Source of the DNA: Limnephilus marmoratus
Taxonomy: Eukaryota > Arthropoda > Insecta > Trichoptera > Limnephilidae
Length of the DNA: 64,000 nucleotides
NCBI GenBank assembly: GCA_917880885.1
Contig: OU862917.1
Location: 30,058,104-30,122,103 of the forward strand
Reading direction: 5' to 3'
Shown here: positions 10,725 to 21,530 of the stretch, in pieces
Position numbering within the stretch: position 1 is the first letter of the stretch
Layout: each line of letters opens with the position of its first letter
The notes under the pieces: model-generated
Told to the model about the DNA's origin: nothing
The model's input: the letters and a program-made list of their open reading frames with translations, nothing else
Databases searched by the model: none
Program-made: the position numbers and the translations under genes

Positions 10725-12224
10725 TTAATTCATCATGTAATGTTATGGAGGATCCCCTTCCCAAAAAAATTGAGCGATGGACGGTTATTTTCTATTTCTA
10801 GTTCGAATCTTAATCTTCAACTTATAAATTGGAATCAGTTGGCAAGGTAAAAAGATATCACCATTTTTATTAACAGCAGCAAATTGCGCTACGCCCAAGT
10901 CTTCTTCACTGTGACCGTGGCACGGAACAGATTATAAATACAGTGTTGCAGTGTTGAGGCATCATCGAATTCTTATTTTGGCCAGTGCACGCGTCAGAAA
11001 AGGTAAACAGTTTCAACTCCTTTTTGATATCTTTTAAGCAATATTTTTAGGAAATTTGAAATTTTAAATGCATCCCTTCAGCTTATAGCTTCACACGGGA
11101 AAACGGAAACATTATTTAGAAGACAGATATGATATGCAGCCAAACGTCTCTTGTAGAAAACAGCGCTTTCTTTGCTGATGGGCAAGTTTTTTTTTTTTTT
11201 TAGGAAAATCAACAGATTATTTACATTTATAAAAAGACATAAAATCCAATAAAAGATTTTCACATAACTTAAAAATTATAATAAAAAATCTAACTGTTGT
11301 TGCTTTTGAAATGAACAATCATATAAAATTGACGAGTAATTTTTACCCAGCTATTTACACAAATATAAAGAAAATGAAGTTTTTTTCTTTCGGCCAAATA
11401 CATACATTCAATATATTTTTTTGAAAGTCGAGTATTATTTTGAGGATCATTTGCGACGGTGAAGATACTCTACTTAGGGAAATATTTCTACGTTTGCTTT
11501 GATCAATGTCTATTGTAACCGAGATACGACATACAAAATCGCTACAGCAAATAAAAAAGAACGTCACCAACGGGCATATCTAAAGTTAGGGCTCTTAGTA
11601 GTATCAAAACTACAAGCATTTTGGTATATGTCCTTCAAGGTAGTGTCTGTATCTCGGGTTCTACAACATTTAAAGAAATGCTACTTTACCACAATGTGAA
11701 GGCAACCGCATCAAACAATTATGTGAGAATAACTAAATTTCCCATTTTTTGAGATCGCCAGTTGATACGACTTGTCCTACGCACACTACGTGATATCGCG
11801 ATATTCAACGAATATTTTGTTATTAATCACTTCGTAATGTCTATTAGTTATGTATCTCTCTTCTAAAAACAAAACAAGAAACAAATGTCAATGAACGCCA
11901 AAATGAACGTTGGCAAATCAACTCGTTGGAGGGTCTTTCACTAATGCCATCTTTCTTTCACACTTCTCGCGCCGATTTGGATGGCGTTGTGTGGGGACCG
12001 TAGGATTGCGTTGCGTGTGAGTGACAAGTGTGTTTCTGAAGTATCTATTTTCATAGATAATGTTCATAGAAAATGGATTATGACTTGTTCAGTTATATTA
12101 ATGGGTTGCATAAATTGCATACGCGGGCCCATTGTGTCTATTTTCATTCTCCTTCTCGTATGTTTTGAAATAGTGTGAAAAATTGGAAATTATCAAGCTG
12201 CCACGTTACCACTCGACACGTATT
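10725..12224. other. Intergenic DNA upstream of gene B
   Basis: No supported gene. Short AT-rich frames only. A 65-codon frame at 11981-12178 is unremarkable and has no homologue upstream of gene A. Confidence 0.45.
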
Positions 12225-12558
12225 TTGAGATAGTGCACCTTGGAGCAAGATATACAACGTCTCGTGATCCACCGGTTGCAGAGCACTGCCCGAGACCCCG
12301 ACAATCTTTAAGAGTCTGTTACGAGAAAATAATCTATATCACAAGTGTTGTGTTTGTGTGTCACAATTATATAATATTTAAAAGGCACGGCTCGCGGTTC
12401 CTCCGTATTAAAACTTGTCATACCAAAAATAAATCGATAACCAAAGGTTCAACTAAATGGGTTAATTTTAACAACTGTTATTTTCGTAGTTTCGAATTAT
12501 TTAGACTTCCTTTTTACTTTATAAGTTTTGTTTGTTTTATTCTTCACAATTTGTAAGG
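12225..12558 (+). promoter_or_regulatory. Putative promoter and 5' UTR of tetraspan gene B
   Basis: Homologous to the block before gene A: CACCGGTTGC, GAGCACTGCCCGAGA and CCGACAATCTTTAAGAGTCT are conserved at 12262-12317, and the 12-mer ATTATATAATAT recurs at 12366-12377. TTATTCTTCA-AATTTG-AAGG immediately before the ATG is also shared. Small indels interrupt the homology. Confidence 0.55.
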
Positions 12559-12639
12559 ATGAGTCTGCCAGTGGTGAATCAATGTTGTTGTGGTTGTTCC
12601 TTGGAAACTGGCTGTAAAATCATTGGTTGGATGCAAATT
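12559..12639 (+). CDS. Gene B coding exon 1
   Basis: Encodes residues 1-27; differs from gene A only near the end (GWMQI in place of GWWQI). Donor GTAAGT, phase 0. Confidence 0.85.
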
Positions 12640-15600
12640 GTAAGTACTCTATTTTGTGGATAATACGTGGGAACTTCAGCTGTAGAGTGAATTTTTAAAG
12701 TTATTTCAAATCTTGAAAATATAGGAATAGAAGCCTGTGCCGTGTTTTGCAGACAAATATGATTTATACTATGTTATTATTAATAATCTTGATTGATTAG
12801 TTTCATAGCCTAATTTGAATTTCACTTCAAATATATTTAAGATGCGGTACCTGTTGTCAAGATTTAAGCATCAATTTAGCTTATTTTTCAGGCTATTTTT
12901 TGATTATTATGTAGGATGATATCAACTACTTGCAGTTAGTAGGTCACTGCCGCTCAGAGCTCCAATGCGAATTTAGAACGGAGCTGTCAGCGTAACGTCT
13001 TTCTAAAATTTCTCATTTATTCATTCTTTAAATCATTTTTGGCAAACAAGACAACAATAAATTTTGTTATTGATATAAAATAGTAACTTTGTACAGTTTG
13101 TCAAATAAGAGTAGAAAATATATGAGAGCGCCACTGTTGATCAAATGGTAATACTAAACACATAACTCATGGTGTTAAAGTAAAGCTGTGTAACCTACAT
13201 TTTTATACAAAATTAAAAAGGCATAATGATGGAAAAAATATTTTTTCATTGCAGTATAGATACCTGCCGATCTCAAAATTAGAATTGCGTATAGGTATAT
13301 TATTATTATACCTTTGCAATTTTGTGTTAACATAATGAAGAATAACTATAATGTAATAAAATATAAAGCACAGTTTAGAAATTGCTCACATTAAATAAAT
13401 TGCTCACATTAGATAAAGTACCTAGCGTTGCCTGGGCTTTAGATCATGTCTCTAATTTTAGATCTGAATATATTTAACTCATTCAGATCTAAAAGTAGTG
13501 TAACTAAACTTACCATTAGTGATTCTTCCTCTCTATATATTGTTAAATTCAAATTTATGTTAAATTAAATTAAAGCAAATCGCTTTATAAATCACCTTTT
13601 AATCAATTTATGTCATGAAGAAAAAATGTTTTTTTAAATGTGGTTTACTGTGTTCTATACATCCAGTGTCATTGCACTTCAAAAAAATATTTGACAGTTA
13701 ATTGGTGTTGCCAGTCTACAAATTTAGTAGTTCAAGTTTTTATATTTTCTACTCTTATTTGACGGACTATATGTAACTAAGTATGGCCTAAGTTCCTTTT
13801 ATCTTCTTCTCTATCTCTATAAATAAAAATTAATCGCGGAAATGTATGTACGCGCATGACTTTCGAACGACTGCGCCACTCTGGACACTGGATAATTCTT
13901 TTGACTTTGTGTTCGTTATTGTCAGGACAAGTTTTGTATAAAAGAAGCAGTGAGCTCTGGCATAATGTAATTTGTTTAAAAAAATTGCAATAGGTGGCAC
14001 GCGAGCTGTTCGAAAACTGAATGTACCGGGACTGAATATATGGAATGCGGGAAGGGGGGGGGAACTCTGGTAGGGGATTTGCGGGAGGGGGGAGGGGAAC
14101 CTGGGAGGGTAACTCGGGAGGGGGGTTCGCGGGACGGGTGAAGAGAGGGAGTGTAGTGGGGAAAGGTAAGGTGAAGGAGGCGGAGTGTGAACACGAGAGG
14201 GGAAGGAGACGCGGGAGAGGACGGGGAGACAGAAGGGGAACGGGTCGAATGGGAAAGGACACGCAGTGAGAAACAATTTCTTTATTAAATGGCATAGCAA
14301 CGCATGCCGGGAACCATCTAGTTTATTATATTTTAACAATACATTACAATAAACTAACAAATTTTATGAAAGACAAAAATACTATCCTGAAGAAATAGAG
14401 CTTCATAACCAAATCCCGATTAAAATTATGGAGATTGAAAAATATTTAAATTTAAAAAGGAATTAAGGAAGTTACCCACTCCACCTGACCTAAATCAGGA
14501 TTAATAAATAATTATATATCCGCTTTAGAGTGGATGAAAATAATATGTCTTTTTATTTATGTCATGTAAATGTTAATTAAATAAATCGATATTTAAATAT
14601 TACAGAAATCCTTATTTTTTTATTTATTACTTAAGATACATTTATACAGCAAAATCTATCTTCTATCTATCTATCTATTAAAAACGGCAATATAATCTTC
14701 TATCTATATAAATAAAAATGAATCGCCGAAATGTATGTACGCGCATAACTAAAAAGCCTGAACGACTGCACCAAATTGGATAATTCTTTTTTTTCTGTGT
14801 TTGTTATTGTCAGGACAAGGTTTGTATAAAACTACTGGAGAGGTCTGGCATTATGAAATTAATTTGTATAAGAAATTGCAATAGGAGGCACGCGAGCTGT
14901 TTGAAAGCTGAATGTATCGGGAATTAATGTATGGAATGCGGGAGGTAGAAGGGGGAGGGGAACTCGGGAGGGGGACTCGCGGGACGGGGAAAGGGGAGGC
15001 AGAAAGGGGACGGGAAGAATGGGAAAGGACACGCAGGGAAAAACAATTTCTTTATTAAATGGCACAGCAACGCCTGCCGGGAACCAGCTAGTAATATAAT
15101 AATAATATTTCAAAATAACTGTAAATATTAAAATGTGTACAAGTGTTATTATGTCTTGTTTTTCTATGTTCCTAGCTAGGCAGATTGCCCGTTCTAAGGA
15201 ACCAAATGCTGGTGAAAAATGCAAAAAATGTATTCTGTACAAAAAAAAAACAAAGTGTTTTTTTTGTAGATTTAATATATACTAAGTTTTTACTGTTATT
15301 AATGTATTATTATGTTTTCAGATCGGTTTTCCCCTTTCCATTGTGGTAATCCTTCTGATACATTATCTGGATGCGAACGTGGAGCTATATACCGATGGTT
15401 TCAATGGCGTATTTCTGTTTGTGATTATTCCATTATGCGCATCAATTCAGGGAATAATTCTTGTGCTCGGTGTTCGTCGGGTAGGTTATCATTTTATCAA
15501 AGGTCATTAATGCAATAACACAAAAGATGTACTGAAGTATTAGGAGTTTTGTTTTGACTTCATGAGTTTTAAACATAGTTTTCTGACGTCAGTGATCGAT

Positions 15601-18600
15601 TGATTGATTGATCTTGACCGTGCTTGCTCGCATTTTAATGTATTTTTCAAGTACTGATTTGCACGCTTGTACGAGTATTAGTGTAACATTTATTTGAAGA
15701 AAATTGATAATAAGGTAATAATAAATAATAAGGTACGTTGATTAATCTAAGTTCGGTATTTATTCTAGTTGTTTCACAGAATTTGAAAATTTATCGAATT
15801 TCAAAGTTTTTTTTTCAATTTCTGTGAAAGCTCTATTCAAGTTCTGTTAGATATTTATTTCAGTTGTATAAAACGATTGGCCAATAATGATTTTTTTTTA
15901 AGAAAGGCAAACATTCCCGGGTTACGAATAACCCAACAATGTTTAAAAATCTCCTACTACCACCACATAAAGCCGAAAATATTTGTGTTGTGATGGAGGA
16001 CTTAGCCAGCCGAGGAATCGAACACGCGTCGCCCGGGTGAGACCCAGGTACTATGCCCACTCAACCACTGACCGGTCATATAATAACGGAACTTGAGTAG
16101 AACTTTCACAGAACTTGAAATTTGATTTATTGTTCAAATTCTGTTAAGCAAGTGGCCCTTAGTATCGCCTTTATGAAAGACCACCATTATGAATCGAAAC
16201 CTTACTTGAAATGACTTTAGTCGTGTTTGATGACCAGATCTAAAAAGCTACTTCACTCCTTTCTCTACCGCATTTTTTCCTCTCTCCACTACCTTCACCT
16301 TCACAATTTACCAAAATGGTGAATGCCATAGTCCCACTGGCTCAGTGGAATTGGAACTCTTGTGCATTATTTAGTCACTATGGCTTTTGTGAGAGACCCA
16401 AAGATATTCAAAAACAGAAGAGATATGCTATGGTGTCCGCGCAACTGTCGCCGGACTACGCGCTAATTAGCGTAGTTTTCATACAAAAAGAATTTGTTCA
16501 TTTCGTTGATTTTTTGAAAATGTGCATTAATATTGGTTAACAATATATTTTGAATAAGAAAAGAATTCGTTCATTTAGTTTAACGTTCGTTTGGTTTATT
16601 CGTTAATTATTTGTTCTTTTAGTTTATTCATTAATTGGTAAACAATATCGGCGACACCCGGAAGCGCAGACCCACTTAGTAAAAACAGCAGATAGCACAT
16701 TTACTTATATTTCAATATCTTTGGAGAGACCGCTTTGCAGAATAAGTTTAACCTTATTGAAGTGAAACTTCTATAGCCCCGCTCTGATTTGGACTTCGGA
16801 TGAAACGGAAATGACGATTACTGCACCTGCGACGCACAACTGCGCTCATTTACCGCTTAAACTATTATGTCACTTTTAAAGCCTCTTATCTGTTGAGATA
16901 TGAAACGGAAATTACGCTGGTCTGCTCTCAATGGTCGCTTTGATTATGACCTTACTTTTCAAGTATTGGTTAGATTGTTAAAGTTTCGTTATCTACCGAG
17001 TGCAAACTGTATTCGAATAATATCTGTTTAGCCAGGTTTCCTAAACTTTATCTTCCACACCTCTCCCTTTAATATATATATTTTTAATAAGCATTATTTT
17101 TCAGAAAAAACCTGGATATCTCAGTTTCTGGGTATATTCATCAATTTTTGTGGTGATTTTGATGCTGTCATTTATCACTTACGCCTACATCGGGTCAACC
17201 TATCACGAACATTCGCATATAGTGCACCTGGAAAACTTTTTTTCTTTCATAATTTCTGGACCCTGCATAACAGGTAGGGTTAATTTTTGTTTTTTTTTTA
17301 ATGTTACCAAGATTAATTTGTTGAACCCCATTTGTAATTAATTCTTTGTATTTAATTATAATATTATTTAACAAAAACACAGTTAAGTGCCTACTGCTGT
17401 GCAATTATTATTCAGGGATGTCTAGTCTCACACATGGACCGTAAGTTGGGGCTGTCCTGTATGGTGGGCCTGCTTATCCAGTGGGTGTTTGGAACTGCTA
17501 TCTTCACAGCTGTAACCCCTTATTAACTCCATGCACCTGTCCTTCTATAAGTAGGGTTACCAGTATTAAATATCTTGGTATTAAAATAGATGATCTTCTT
17601 AAATGTAACGTACATGTTATAAACCTAACGACGAAACTGAGGAAATTCGTCTATTTCTTTAAAAATGTTAGTCAGTCATCACTTGACTATGGTATTATCA
17701 GCTGGGGAAGTGCCACAAATACTTGCCTGGAACCTTTAGTAAAGGTTCAAAAACTAATTCTGAAGGTTATTCTTAAAGTCTCGTTGAGAACGAGCACTTA
17801 TTTTATTTTTATGACACTAAATTTGACTAAATGTTCCTAACCTGTAAAAATTGTATTAAAAAAATATCCTGCTTCATCAATTTAAAAGTACACACATGTT
17901 TGAAGAACGAATAAGCACTAAAGCCTTAAGAGATTCACATGTAAAATCTTTTATCATTCCAGTTTGTCAAACCTCTTATGGGCAAAGAAGTTTTAAATAT
18001 AACGCATTAAATTATTCTCTACCTACTGACTTTAGAAACACGCAAATCAAAAGTTCGTTTAAAAGTAGAATCATTGATCACCTCAAATAACATATCCATC
18101 AGAAGTATTTAATAACATATTTACCTTTATGCTTACTGTGTGTATATATGTAACCATGTACCTACTGCAATCTTCTATGTATATATATTTAAAACATACC
18201 TACTTGAATTTTATATTTTTTAAAAAACACTGGTTTTATATCAAGCTGACATTTTCATAATATTACTCACTTAGTTGTGTCGATTATAAATAAACAAATT
18301 ACTCGAATACTGACAAACGTGATCAAATTTTGTGCAACAGTCAAATTATCTTCTCTCCGCTTTTAAATATACCTCATTATAATGTCGAGTTCACAACAAG
18401 GACAACACAGAAGACAATACAATATTGTCCAGACTCAGCTTCGTGAATAGGATAAATTAAATTAATAAAAGTCTTGTTTCGCCAAAAATTACTGATGGTG
18501 GGGATAAGACATTGTCCTGCAAAGATAGCTTGCCCGTCTATCTCTAGGACAATGTCTTGGTTCATAATCCTGTTCTCCAAACTTCTGTTCACACTAGTGC

Positions 18601-19554
18601 AATGAGTCCGGAGCTGGAACAATACAATACTGAACTACACTTGTGTGAAACAGCTTTAAATCTCTCTCTCTCTGGTTTCAATCCTGGGGTTGGTTTGCAG
18701 CAATTTCATCTATTCGTTTCTTCCACTCTTCCCTGTCTTGTGCGGCTCTTTTGAAGTCTGCATATGATAAGCAGCGCACGTCCACCAGCAGGTCCTCCAG
18801 GTACTCTCGGCGTGGGCGTCCCCTAGCGTTTATCCCCTCGGTCATACCCTCCATTATGGCATGCAAGAAGCCTTCTTGTCTTATTGCATGGCCGATCCAT
18901 CTTGCGCGCCTTTCGGACAAGGTCCTGAGCAGGTGTTATCTAATTATGCCAAAATTGATTAATAAGAAGTATTTAACTTTACCTTGAAAACATATATAAT
19001 CGAACTGACTAATTATATCTATTGATGCAATTTTTTAAATAAATACTTATTTTTACTGTTTTCGCTATTTTCTTTTTGGTCTATTGTTTTATTTTGTTTC
19101 TACTTACATTGCAGTTTATTCATCGACCAAATATCGATGAGTAGGAATGTGTGATATATTTGTTTGTACATTTAGATCATTAGTGGAACTTAATTGCTTT
19201 ATCACATTATGTTTATTTAACATTATAATTATCTTTTTAACTGTTTGTTTCCTAAACATAATAAAATAAAATATATGTGGAATAATAAGAAGAAATAATG
19301 AAAATTCGGCTAAAGGTAAACCAAAGTAAGGATAAAAATGTGTTTTTTTTTCATATTAATAATTTATGATTTTCTATCTGTTTTCAGTTTTCAACATTTA
19401 CTACGCCATAGTGGTCTCGTCGTACATGAAAGAATTAAGAAGATTGATCTCCAGAACGCAAAATGAAATGAATCAGTTATCAGGGATACACTTTGAGAAC
19501 CCGGAAAGTGAGAATTTTCTGACACCTTCGACGTACATATCTACACATGAATAA
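12559..19554 (+). CDS. Tetraspan membrane protein B (4 exons, 191 aa)
   Basis: Join 12559-12639, 15322-15480, 17105-17273 and 19388-19554, phases 0, 0 and 1 as in gene A. The first 24 residues match gene A exactly, and exon 2 shares LFVIIPLCASIQG and ILVLGVRR. Exon 2 is five codons shorter than in A, in the loop between membrane segments 1 and 2. Four hydrophobic segments are again predicted. The tail starts SYMKELRR and ends THE after a longer stretch than in A. The introns are 2.7, 1.6 and 2.1 kb, enlarged by transposons that A lacks. No catalytic motif is seen; a small tetraspan role at a membrane is inferred. All frames are open, so it is probably functional. Confidence 0.85.
13094..13769. 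mobile_element. Mariner-like MITE in gene B intron 1
   Basis: The terminal inverted repeats are GTCAAATAAGAGTAGAAAA near 13099 and its complement near 13740-13763, and TA is present at both outer ends (13092-13093 and 13770-13771). The homologous place in gene A intron 1 (TTTTGTAAATAACTAAGTA, near 2451-2469) lacks the insertion and has a single TA. The 676-bp interior has no transposase. Confidence 0.7.
13810..14321 (+). mobile_element. Helitron, non-autonomous, G-rich core
   Basis: Starts TCTATCTCTATAAATAAAAA, continues with TCGC..AAATGTATGTACGCGC, and ends GCATGCCGGGAACCATCTAG followed by T, as expected for a Helitron 3' end. The centre (14046-14260) is a plus-strand G-rich purine tract. 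The proline-rich and glycine-rich frames across it are artefacts of that tract. Confidence 0.75.
14699..15091 (+). mobile_element. Helitron, non-autonomous, G-rich core
   Basis: Starts TCTATCTATATAAATAAAAA and TGAATCGCCGAAATGTATG, and ends TGCCGGGAACCAGCTAG before T. It is a second member of the family at 13810-14321, with a shorter GGGGGA-rich core. Confidence 0.8.
15322..15480 (+). CDS. Gene B coding exon 2
   Basis: Encodes residues 28-80 (IGFPLSIVVILLIHYLD, then segment 2). Acceptor TTTTCAG, donor GTAGGT. It is 15 nt shorter than in gene A, with the loss in the loop after HYLD. Confidence 0.85.
15755..16155. repeat. Foldback MITE in gene B intron 2, interrupted
   Basis: Homologous to the foldback in gene A intron 2 (3553-3765), with arms containing CTCTATTCAAGTTCTGT and AACTTGAGTAGAACTTTC. 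It is split by a SINE at 15890-16077 that gene A lacks. Confidence 0.7.
15890..16077 (-). mobile_element. tRNA-derived SINE inserted in the foldback
   Basis: On the minus strand the head reads GACCGGTCAGTGGTTGAGTG with an A-box-like TGGTTGAGTGGG and a B box GTTCGATTCC; the T-run at the left is its A-tail. Because it is absent from gene A at the same site, it inserted after the A/B duplication. Confidence 0.7.
16195..16360 (+). mobile_element. SINE family 1, body fragment
   Basis: Matches the fragment at 3796-3975 (GACTTTAGTCGTGTTTGATG, ACCAGATCT, TGGTGAATGCCATAGTCCCA). It was inherited with the gene duplication. No head is present. Confidence 0.6.
16745..17015. mobile_element. Decayed TIR element in gene B intron 2
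   Basis: Has GTGAAACTTCTATAG on the left and GTTTCGTTATCTACCG on the right, plus GATGAAACGGAAATGACG, resembling the ends and interior of the element at 4391-5206. Too diverged to place boundaries. Confidence 0.35.
17105..17273 (+). CDS. Gene B coding exon 3
   Basis: Encodes residues 81-136 (KKPGYLSFWV to SGPCIT) and one base of codon 137. Acceptor TTTTTCAG, donor GTAGGG, exit phase 1. Confidence 0.85.
17480..18100 (+). mobile_element. Jockey-like non-LTR fragment (RT C-terminus)
   Basis: Encodes SIKYLGIKIDDLLKCNVHV, then LRKFVYFFKN, SSLDYGIISWGSAT and LVKVQKLILKVI, a typical post-RT C-terminal region. After a frameshift QTSYGQRSFKYNALNYS follows. It lies in gene B intron 3 on the gene strand. 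Confidence 0.7.
18380..18645. repeat. Nested foldback element
   Basis: The core hairpin pairs AGACATTGTCCT with AGGACAATGTCT (about 18507-18558), with an inner AGATAG/CTATCT stem. Further out, GACAATACAATATTGTCCAG is loosely inverted against the segment near 18615-18640. No coding potential. Confidence 0.55.
18661..18935 (-). mobile_element. RTE-like element, 3' fragment
   Basis: The minus strand encodes an 80-residue end: SERRARWIGHAIRQEGF ... ARGRPRREYLEDLLVDV ... RAAQDREEWKKRIDEIA. The tail is (GA)n. It is nearly identical to the fragment at 23043, so the subfamily is young. It lies in gene B intron 3, opposite to the gene. Confidence 0.8.
19388..19554 (+). CDS. Gene B coding exon 4 with stop
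   Basis: Encodes the end of membrane segment 4 (FNIYYAIVVSSYMKELRR) and a polar tail ending in TAA. The stop lies in TGAATAA, the string whose TGA ends gene A. AATAAA signals occur near 19676-19685. Confidence 0.85.
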
Positions 19555-19839
19555 GGACAAAATTAAACCCTTGATAAAATATGCTCCTTCGAAAATAGGG
19601 ATCAAAATGAATTAACTGGATTTTTCCCTAAATTGAGACAATATTAAATATAACGTTATCCAATTTCAACATTCAAATAAATAAAATTCAATTTGACCAA
19701 AATTGAACACAGCAAAAATAATTAAAATATTACTCAATTTTTTTTTTAATGACCAACTCTCTTTTTTATAACTTTTGAAGGTTATTCCCATCAATGCAAT
19801 ATATCATTGAAGAATAAGATAACACTAATAATCTAAACG

Positions 19840-19957
19840 AACCTGTGAAAGAGAACAAGACACAGAGATGAAAAAATAATGGTTGCAACTGGGACTCGAA
19901 CCCAAAACCTCTCGTCTAACCGAGACAGGCGCCTCTATCAATTCGGCCATTTCCACC
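19840..19957 (-). mobile_element. tRNA-derived SINE, family 2
   Basis: The minus-strand head (19881-19957) has ATGGCCGAATTGATAGAGGC as A-box region and GGTTCGAGTCC as B box. The acceptor stem pairs only partly and the anticodon loop has six bases, so it is a SINE head and not a functional tRNA. Confidence 0.55.
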
Positions 19958-20109
19958 TTCCATCAAACCGTGAGATAAAAAAAGAGTTTTTATTATAAAT
20001 TTTAAAAAAAATTATATTCATTTTTTTATAAAGAGGTCAATATATGTTCCATATAAAAATAATATCTGATATATTTATCTGAGACGCTATCTAGGTTACA
20101 AACCAGTTC

Positions 20110-20346
20110 TTGGAACTTTTTCGTTATTTGTTTTTGGGGTGTTATGCCGTGTTGCACTACCTCCTTCTTTAGCCAACGTTTCGGACAGCGTTACAGTGTC
20201 CATCATCAGTGCAGATGTGTAATTGTTAGTGGTGAATTGTGTCAAATAAGTGAAATGTGTGCTTGTACATAAGCACACATTTCAACACTAACAATTACAC
20301 ATCTGCCCTGATGATGGACACTGTAACGCTGTCCGAAACGTTGGCA
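20110..20346. mobile_element. Palindromic PLE terminus with paired hammerheads
   Basis: Two inverted copies of a PLE terminal unit meet around AAGCACACATTTCA. Each carries a hammerhead-like core: plus strand 20308-20339 and minus strand 20178-20209. The left side has TTATTTGTTTTTGGGGTGTT. The right copy is cut after GTTGGC. No coding sequence is retained. Confidence 0.75.
20300..20346 (+). ncRNA. Hammerhead-ribozyme-like motif, PLE type 1
   Basis: CTGATGA (20308-20314) and GAAAC (20335-20339) flank stem II GGACA/TGTCC. Stem III is the palindrome ACGT followed by T, which suits a dimeric ribozyme. Stem I is GCC/GGC. One unpaired base follows CTGATGA before stem II, an oddity shared with the other copies. 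Cleavage is untested. Confidence 0.65.
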
Positions 20347-20539
20347 ACTTCTGCTATATCTACTCTTGACTTGGCCCGACTCAAGTAATTGGTAAGCTTG
20401 ATCATCCAATGTCTTCCACGGGTGTCCCCGATTTATTCCATCATTCTTCAGACTAAATACAATATAAAAATTAATTCTAAAATCCTATTAAAAGCACCGA
20501 ACATTTGTCTTATGGTTTCGACGTTCGTCGGCTTTGAAA

Positions 20540-21520
20540 ATCTTTAACAGTCCCAATACTTCCAGAACTAGGGCACCACTGTCATAGGTCACTCCAAGTG
20601 GTTTGCTGATTTGGTGATTTAGCGGGGGGGGCAGGGTTCGTGGGTTGAGGTTTGTCTTTGTCTTGGTGGCCAATGCCCCACCTACTGCCGGACTCCCTAG
20701 ACCAGGGATGGCGAACCTTTACGTATCAACGTGCCATTTTTCTAAAGAAATGTTTAATGAGGTCATAGACGTGCCATCAAATAATTTAGACCTTGTGATT
20801 ATTGGGAAAATAATAATAATAAATGCTTAGTATAAATTAAAAACTCTTTGTTTAACACTACTAAATATGTTCATTTAGATTTATACGCGTAATTTAAATA
20901 AAAGTAAAATTAGTGTGACTTCTGTTGTTGCAGGTTAGATGACAAATGACATATATGTTAGGGTTGTAAGATGTTACTTTTAGCAGAATGCATGCTGAAC
21001 TGGACTCATCTGTCAAACTCTCTCTAACCGACTCTTTAATGTTTTTCATCTCTGAAAATAATGACTGAAAATAAAACACACACCGCTTTGTCACCTTTAC
21101 TAATCATGGCATATTTCTCTGTCCATCAAGTTTGAAATTCTCTGATCTCTTACTGTCTTGCACTTTTTGTTTTTTTAAATAACATTGAAATCATACATAA
21201 AACTCAAATAACTTTAAAAAATTATTTCAACGAAATTCACTATTATTAGGGTAGGGATCTATCGGGTTCGCTCGTTCACCTACTTTACACTTTTTTTCGT
21301 AGTGCATAATAAATTTTGTAATTACTGATCTGAAATATTGTGTCGCGTGCCATTAATGGCACGCGTGCCATTGGTTCGCCATCCCTGTCCTAGACCCATC
21401 GCCTTACACAAATCCCCAGATTCCCATAAACCCCTCATACCTTTTTCCTTCCCAGTAGTTTTTCCTATGGACCTCTTTTGTTGAGTTGTGAGTAGAGTAA
21501 AAAAAAAAAACAAAAAAAGC
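20540..21520. mobile_element. Unclassified repeat interrupted by an hAT
   Basis: A GC-richer block (20540-20702 and 21396-21500, ending in an A-run) resembles a LINE or SINE 3' region. The hAT at 20703-21387 splits it. No protein could be read. Confidence 0.4.
20703..21387. mobile_element. Non-autonomous hAT element with 8-bp TSD
   Basis: Perfect 15-bp TIRs CAGGGATGGCGAACC at both ends, flanked by CCCTAGAC (left) and TCCTAGAC (right), a 7 of 8 match. Sub-terminal ACGTGCCAT/GTGCCATT repeats are present. The 685-bp interior has no transposase. Confidence 0.85.
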
Positions 21521-21530
21521 TGTGGCCGGG

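Noticed and set aside
13777..14360. Proline-rich and glycine-rich frames of 70-176 codons on both strands
   Set aside because: They read the G-rich purine tract inside a Helitron; composition, not selection, keeps them open.
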